From Theocolax elegans (lineage: Eukaryota > Arthropoda > Insecta > Hymenoptera > Cerocephalidae), in NCBI GenBank assembly GCA_026168455.1, contig CM047431.1:20324502-20388501 (forward strand): 64,000 bases of DNA. The letters run 5' to 3'. Positions 58,144 through 64,000 of the stretch are shown piece after piece. How positions within the stretch are numbered: the first letter of the stretch is position 1; every line of letters starts with the position of its first letter. The notes below the pieces were generated by a model. It saw only the letters and a program-made list of their open reading frames with translations, made no database searches and had not been told where the DNA came from. Both the position numbers and the translations under genes were made by a program.

Positions 58144-59052
58144 TTAAATTTCTGTTGAAAATTTTATTCTATTATTTTTATTTCTGCTGCATTGAAATTC
58201 AATTTTTTTTTCATCAATACAACAAATATGAATCATGTATCTTTTGATTGGTATTGTTGAAATATTATAGTTTATATTTTGTAAAATTGGAAACATCGTA
58301 ATACTACGTGTTTCGTATATTTTTAGTAAATGTGAACGCATTTGGGAAATATCATAGTTTAAACTGCATGGGCATAAATTAAATACAATAGAGACAGCAA
58401 AAGCTATCGCGAAAATTCCACAATCATAACTATTGGTTTGAAATTGCACTGTTTCAAAAACAATTTTTAATTGTTGACTATCTGGAAATAATCTATTGAT
58501 GTATACTTTATGTTCATTTTGCAAATATTTAGCATTTAAACTATCATAAATGTGTATCGTTCTATTATTGTAATACATACAAATCCAATGACCTTTTTCA
58601 TATTTTCCAGAAAATAACAATTGAATGTATTCATTATTCATTTTAACTGAGTTAATATTATATTGTTTTTGAACTAAAAGAGTTGTTTGCATATTGAATG
58701 GTGTACATTTTTTTTTTTATTATTATTATTTTAACGTCGCTCTTTTTATGCTCCCAAACCGCTGCTAATCAGCGACGGAGTTCATACGATGTCTTGGTGA
58801 AGAAAACACTTGTTGAAAATACATTCGCCAGTGGTGCTTGTATCAATCGGCCGGGGCCGGGAATCGAACCTGGGACCTCCAGATTACGAGCCCGACGCCC
58901 TACCGACCGAGCCATCGCAGGCCTCTGAATGGTGTACATGATTTAAGGATGTTATTAAATTCTAATATGTGTTCATCATTTAACATAGAAGCATCGTCGC
59001 TATATGGTTCAATCGTTTTTACAACTACTATTTTTATTTCCGTCAAACCCAT
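58144..59052 (-). pseudogene. Ulp1/C48-type cysteine peptidase in the Helitron, interrupted by a SINE
   Basis: Starts at ATG 59052 (MGLTEIKIVVVKTIEPY), runs to 58940, is interrupted by the SINE and its target duplication, and resumes to 58144. The two parts are in frame once the SINE and one 14-bp duplication copy are ignored. Catalytic set of the Ulp1 fold in order: His in GHWICMYY, Asp in IHIYDSLN, Gln in VQFQTN, Cys in SYDCGIFAIAF. Such peptidases remove ubiquitin-like tags; in some animal Helitrons they occur as an extra gene. The catalytic residues are intact; only the SINE breaks it. Confidence 0.85.
58709..58925 (-). mobile_element. SINE inserted in the peptidase gene
   Basis: Minus strand: tRNA-like head (TGGCTCGGTCGGTAGGGCGT A box; GGTTCGATTCC B box), short body, tail GAGCGACGTTAAAAT then (AAT)n and A run. 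Flanked by tgaatggtgtacat at 58695-58708 and 58926-58939. The head differs from the SINE at 42445; the tail is the same family. Confidence 0.9.
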
Positions 59053-60630
59053 TATAAAAATGGTTTATTTTACAAAATGATTCACAATTATAAAAATAAT
59101 ATTAATAATTTGTTTCAATTGTTTAATAATAATTATAATTTTTTTTATTTTTCTAAACGATTATTTTAAATTTTTTATTAATATTTTTTTGTAAAGCTGA
59201 AAAAAATAAAATATAAATTATTAGAAAACAGTGTTTATAAGAAAGTAGCTTCAATGTAATGAATGAAATATAGTTAATATAAATTTAATATTTTATAAAT
59301 ACTAATATTATACATACCCTAGTGGAAATACATTTTCGATGAAAATGCTCCAAAGTATGCTAAAAGTGGGCCAACTTGCGCCAAAAGTGGGCCGATGTTT
59401 ACCAACATTGAAATATTTGGAACATTTTTCCAGTTTTGGCAAACTTTAGCCCACTTTTGGCCAATTTAGGAACATTTTGTATTGATTATGGAATAAATTT
59501 TTCAACCAGTAAAAAATTGTTTTTCACATACAATTTCTTAAATTAAGGCGCACTTAATTGCGTTGATAATATTTAATATTGCAATAATAATATGTTGTAA
59601 ATAATATGTTGTAAATAATATGTTGTAATAATCTTTTCTGTAAATGGGCCAACATTTAAACAATCTGGGCCAACCTTTACACAAAGAGGGCCAAACTTTC
59701 CATCTAATGGGCCAATATTTGCACAAATTCTTTGCTAGTAGTTTTACACTCATAATTCCAATAAATGCAGCGCTGAATAAAAAAAAAACAAAGGGCAGCA
59801 GCATTCCAATGAATGCAGCGCTGAATAAAAATAACAAACGGCAGCAGCATTCCAATTAATATTATATCAATAAAATATTATATTCCTAATGGCATTCCAT
59901 ACGATTAAAGTCACAAGGTATATTATAAAATTATCTAATTTTCATTTTAAATTATTATTGTTTGAAATATATTAAGTCTTTTTGTATTTCAGTATCCTGA
60001 TTAGCTTATTAAGACTATCGAAATAATCAAAAATGCAGTAGTATTTCTTAATGATTAAGTTAAAAGGTATAGTTTTCACTTTGTCAATTTATTTATAATT
60101 AATAATAAAAATGTTTTTGTTACAGATATAACATATATAATATCAATAATATGTGACAATATGCATATTGGATATAAATCTTCTAAATGGCATTTTAAAA
60201 ACAGTAATATTTATTTGAATATTTTATCTAATGTTTAATTAATTATACATTTAATATTTAATGATATAATTTAATTTTGCTGTTAAAGATGATTTTGATG
60301 AATACTTGCTGAATTTATAAATTATATAAACAATAAAAACGATATATTGAAAAAAATATATCTTATGAAATATACAAGTGAATAGAGTACAATTGTAACA
60401 TAATAATTGTATTTTAATTTAATAACATAATAATTGTAATTTGAAATTTTTGCAAAAATAAGTTTGTAAAATAAACAATAAAAATTAATTTGATTTATTG
60501 TATGTTCCAGTGTTGAAATTTTATTAATTTTAATTACGCAATCAAATGTTATTTTACTTATTGTTATTAAGATAATTTTCTGGTAATAATATCGACATAG
60601 TAGTTGATATCTATTTGTTTAAAAAAACTA
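59053..60630 (-). other. Helitron 5' region with GGCCCA/GGGCCA words
   Basis: Non-coding, AT-rich. Clusters of GGGCCA/TGGCCC words at 59366-59475 and 59646-59735 stand out from the AT background. Nothing else seen. Confidence 0.5.
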
Positions 60631-60890
60631 TAAGGCCCAAAAATGTAAGGCCCAAAATTTGTAAGGCCCAAAATTTGTAAGGCCCAAAATTTATAAGGCC
60701 CAAAAATGTAAGGCCCAAAATTTATAAGGCCCAAAAATGTGAGGCCCAAAAATGTAAGGTCCAAAATTGTAAAGTCCAATTAAAATAAAACTTTACAATT
60801 CCGTTGCCAATAATGTAAGGCCCAAAATTTATAAGGCCCAAAAATGTAAGATCCAAAAAATGTAAGGCCCAAAAGTGTAAAGTCCAATTA
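60631..60890. repeat. Minisatellite TAAGGCCCAAAATTTG, near Helitron 5' end
   Basis: Around a dozen units of 16-17 bases, each with AGGCCCAAAA, in two blocks (60631-60780, 60814-60890). Both blocks end with GTCCAATTAAAATAAAACTTT. Confidence 0.9.
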
Positions 60891-61736
60891 AAATAAAACT
60901 TTGAAACTATAAAAATGCATTTTAAAAAACCGGAGAACCGGAGAACCGGAGACCAAAAGTCGATCCACTTTAATATAATATAAGATGTAACATTCGTTGC
61001 TAATTATATCTAGAATTTATTCTTCTGGGTTAGAATTTCTAATCTCAAGGTCAATGTTACATAAACTACATGTCAATATTCAACTTGAAAAAAGTGCAAG
61101 TGCGCCACCTTTGATTTTTTACCTTTCAAATGGTCTGTAGCATTTTTATGGCCTCCAATTCTGTAAAAAGTTATGACAATTTAAAGAAACACGAAATTTT
61201 TTTAAAAATTTAAATGAGAATTACCATGTTAATTTTTGTGAATTTTTTGTCTTTCTTTAAATTGTCATAACTTTTTACAGAATTGGAGGTCATAAAAATG
61301 CTACAGACCATTTGAAAGGTATTGCTCCAAGCTTTCTTTTAGAATTGGATGAAAAAATCAAAGGTGGCGCACTTGCACTTTTTTCAAGTTGAATATTGAC
61401 ATGTAGTTTATGTAACATTGACCTTGAGATTAGAAATTCTAACCCAGAAGAATAAATTCTAGATATAATTAGCAACAAATGTTACATATAATGTTCTATA
61501 GTAAAAGTTGATAGATTTTGAGTTATATAGCGATAAACCCAGCTGGTGTTGAAAAAAATATGGAAAAATTCACTTTTTGAGGTTAGAATAACTTTTGAGC
61601 AAATAGATTCCAGTACCTAAAAATTTTTTTCTGTATTCTGAAAAACATTTGCAAAGTGTACCCAAAATTTGGTGCATTTTAAAATTTTGATCGGACCACT
61701 TCACGTGGAATACCCCATATATATATATATATATAT

Positions 61737-62684
61737 GGGCTATTTAACGTCAAGTGGTACGATGAAAATTTTAAATCGCTCCAAAATTTGAGAACAGGCT
61801 GGAAATATCTTCAAGAAGATAGAAAAAAAATTTTAGGTGTTAAAAATAATTTGTCTAAGAGTTATTCCACCATGAAAAATGGAAATTTTTCAATTGTTTA
61901 GAAAATTTTCTATTTTTAAAGCCATTTATCTCAAAATCTATTAATTTTTTTGAAAAAACATTACAAACAACTTTTGTTCAAAATAATCTTTAAAATTTAT
62001 CTACCTAGGTTACAATTCTTAATTTTAAAATCTCGAAGAGATAGGGCACTCGAAAATATTGAATATCAAAAAAAGGCGACCACGCCACAATCGATTTTGA
62101 TCTAACACCGCTCAAAAGATCACATTTTTTGAGAGCTTTCGAATGGCGGCGGTTAGATTATTGGCCAAGACCGATGGTGTAAGTTATGCCTTATAAACCT
62201 CATAAAATCACTAATTTTCATGTATTTTAGGGCATAACCTACAACAGCGGTCTTAGCCAATAATCTAACCGTCGCCATTCAAAAGCTCTCAAAAAATGTG
62301 ATCTTTTGAGCGGTGTTAGATCAAAATCGATTGTGGCGTGGTCGCCTTTTTTTGATATTCAATATTTCCGGGCGTTCTATCTTTTCGAGATTTTAAAATT
62401 AAGAATTGTACCCCAGGTAGATAAGTTCTAAAAATTATTTTGAACAAAAGTTGTTTGAAATGTTTTTTCAAAAAAAATAATAGATTTTCAGATAAATGGC
62501 TTTGAAAATAGAAATTTTTCTAAAAAATTGAAAAATTTCCATTTTTCATGGTGGAATAACTTTTAGGCAAATTATTTTTAACACCTAAAATTTTTTTTCT
62601 TTCTTCTTGAAGATATTTCCAGCCTGTTCTCAAATTTTGGAGCGATTTAAAATTTTCATCGTACCACTTGACGTGAAATAGCCC
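61737..62684. mobile_element. Foldback element FB3 (948 bp)
   Basis: GGGCTATTTAACGTCAAGTG at one end and its near reverse complement ending AAATAGCCC at 62684, arms about 470 bp, centre near 62205. Inserted in TA sequence 20 bases from FB2. Terminal 60 bases are similar to FB2 (both have a GTGGTNCGATNAAAATTTTAAA core). Confidence 0.9.
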
Positions 62685-63259
62685 ATATATATATAAAAGG
62701 GGACCGTTTCAACGGTTTAGCGAGACAAGGATCCTCCCAACCAACGATATTTAGCCACTCGAATATCGTTGGACAATTTTAATATTTTTCTTCACTATTA
62801 AAAATTAAGAACGAGTTGATAAAAAGAAATAAATAAATAAGAAAAAAGAGTAAACGACTTTTGCGAGTTTTTGGCTTGTTGTTCACATAACGGAACGTAG
62901 ATTGCCAAATGTCACAGTTAAATTTTGGTGACAGCGGTGGGCTTGCTTTTGTCAGAAAACCCTTTTATTTTAACAAACGCTTTTATTAGTTATAGATTAA
63001 TTAGTTGCATGCACTTTTATACTAACAATTAAACTATTACGTGATATTCTACATGTAAGTGACGTACAATTTCTTTGCTAAGAATTATTTTATAATACCA
63101 CCTGATTGTTTAAATTTTTTTTCGCTAAAAACTATAGGTTACTCAAAAAAAATTTTATATTTTATACAAAAAAAGTATATATTTATATAAATAACATCTC
63201 GGTATTAAAGCGGTATTAAATTCTCCCTTTAAAATATTTTCCCTTTTTCTCGTGATTAA
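62685..63259 (+). other. Errantivirus-like leader: TATA, R/U5-like sequence, primer site
   Basis: TATATATAAAAGGGG at 62686-62701 is a strong TATA-like start, followed by a less AT-rich stretch and, at 62925, TGGTGACAGCGGTGGG, which has the form of a primer-binding site after an LTR ending TTAAATTT. The LTR 5' part appears replaced by FB3. No 3' LTR in the window. Confidence 0.5.
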
Positions 63260-63478
63260 ATGAGTCCCTGTCCATTCTTTAAAGATCAAGTGAATTATTC
63301 TTCGGAAGACAGAATACGCGCAATTGAAGGAACATTAATAAATATCGTTCGTTCCCAAAACAAGCTTTTTGAATTAATCTTGAAAAATAGAAAAGATATC
63401 GAATTCATACAATACGCTGACAGAACCATCGGTGGACACGCGAAATCGAGGAGGAGAATGCTACGCATTCATAATTAA
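63260..63478 (+). pseudogene. Errantivirus-like gag, N-terminal scrap
   Basis: 72 codons from ATG 63260 (MSPCPFFKDQVNYSSEDRIR), helix-like, no zinc finger. Around 63430-63478 it passes directly into sequence of the protease/RT border in another frame, so most of gag and protease has been deleted. Confidence 0.45.
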
Positions 63479-64000
63479 CACTCATAACCGGAACACCAGA
63501 GTTTACATCCCTCCTCAAACTTTAGAACCATTTGAAACTAATGACATTATTAACGACTTTAGAAATTTTCCGTTCCCTTCAAATTCGAATAAAAATCTTC
63601 ACAACCGTTTCGAAGAATTACAAAATAACCTGTATATAGAACATCTAACTTCAGAGGAAATTAATAGTATAATGTCTTTAATCAAAGAATATCAACCTAT
63701 CTTCCATTTACCTAGTGAAACACTACCAGCTACAAACATTTGTACTCATAAAATCCCTACTACAGACGAGCAACCAATAAACACCCGCCTATATCGATAT
63801 CCACCAATACATAAAGAAGAAATTAACAAACAAATTAACCAAATGCTTGAACAAGGAATTATTCAGCCGACTAGCTCTCCATGCAATTCACCGCTATGGA
63901 TAGTCCCCAAATATTAGATCGCCTAGGAGCAGCAATATACTTTAGTATTTTCGATTTATTTAGCGGACTTCATCAGATTTTAATGAACGAAAAAGACAGG
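63432..64000 (+). pseudogene. Errantivirus/17.6-like pol, start of RT, deleted and truncated
   Basis: Frame 63432-63917 includes the pre-RT block (FETNDIINDFRNFPF), LPATNICTHKIPTTDE, LYRYPPIHKEEINKQI and the CNSPLWIVPKY block, typical of the 17.6/gypsy errantivirus clade. After 63914 the frame jumps to LDRLGAAIYFSIFDLFSGLH, meaning about 35 residues between are missing, then the window ends. No catalytic DD is present in the window. Confidence 0.75.

Larger units (their letters stand above)
50661..60985 (-). mobile_element. Helitron, 10,325 bp, minus strand
   Basis: On the minus strand it begins TCTTATATTATATTAAAG (60985) and ends TCTGTTGCTAG (50661), inserted between A and T, as is the rule for Helitrons. 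Carries a Ulp1-type peptidase gene and a Rep-helicase gene in the same orientation. The 3' terminal 40 bases hold GAGTGAGCGTTAGCGAGCGAG. Several stops in rep show that this copy is inactive. Confidence 0.9.
50428..61716. mobile_element. Foldback element FB2, split by the Helitron (964 bp without it)
   Basis: Outer ends GGGGTATTCCACGTGAAGTG at 50428 and its reverse complement ending at 61716, both in TA runs. Left arm 50428-50660; remainder 60986-61716. Removing 50661-60985 restores a continuous palindrome. Confidence 0.9.

Noticed and set aside
58850..58925. tRNA gene on the minus strand
   Set aside because: Same reason: SINE head inside the Helitron, with SINE body and 14-bp duplication.
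60631..60890. CRISPR-like array
   Set aside because: 16-17-bp tandem units without spacers; a minisatellite in a Helitron.

Overview
This 64-kb window reads as AT-rich insect nuclear DNA made almost entirely of transposable elements. Evidence for an insect: a P-element-type transposase with a THAP domain, a copia element with the half-tRNA-type primer site known from Drosophila copia, Ty3/gypsy elements including an errantivirus-like fragment, R1/jockey-type LINE pieces, a Polinton/Maverick remnant, an autonomous-sized Helitron and tRNA-derived SINEs. A hymenopteran such as an ant would fit, but nothing seen here proves the order. No complete, unambiguous host gene was found; nearly all coding regions are transposon genes with stops or frameshifts.

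Layout. 1-5612: degraded P-element/THAP9-like transposase on the minus strand. Its THAP domain is split by a 2.8-kb intron that holds a truncated SINE and a solo LTR (4054-5129). 6980-8247: an unrecognised ORF followed by a second, 5'-truncated copy of the same LTR. 8248-11290: internally deleted LINE, minus strand. 12495-12708 and 37112-38135: two parts of one Polinton on the plus strand (integrase, a structural protein, major capsid protein), separated by a 24.4-kb insertion.

That insertion (12709-37111) is a nested stack. Gypsy-A lies on the minus strand with LTRs 12709-14033 and 35891-37111 and target duplication acgtc. It contains a long foldback element (14214-15868), a related minus-strand element Gypsy-B (15930-25023, target duplication aaag) and a young copia element on the plus strand (29366-34487, target duplication ataac). 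Both gypsy elements share the order gag, -1 frameshift signal, protease, RT/RNase H, integrase, then a small extra ORF.

38985-50427: foldback fragments, an R1-type LINE fragment, a degenerate ~60-bp satellite interrupted by a full-length SINE and a 2.36-kb foldback element that carries basic ORFs, and a solo LTR (48502-49506). 50428-61716: a foldback element split by a 10,325-bp Helitron (50661-60985, minus strand). The Helitron encodes a Ulp1-type cysteine peptidase and a Rep-helicase, both now broken. 61737-62684: a sister foldback element. 62685-64000: an internally deleted errantivirus-like retroelement running off the window.

The observations I rate highest are: (i) two RNA hairpins in the LTR family at 4.7 and 7.9 kb whose stems differ by paired, compensating substitutions around an identical loop; (ii) a slippery heptamer followed at once by the gag stop and then a stem-loop, seen in both gypsy elements; (iii) a shared extra ORF after integrase in both; (iv) a Helitron insertion whose empty site can be read from the other arm of the palindrome it entered; (v) clustered GGCCCA repeats near the Helitron 5' end.
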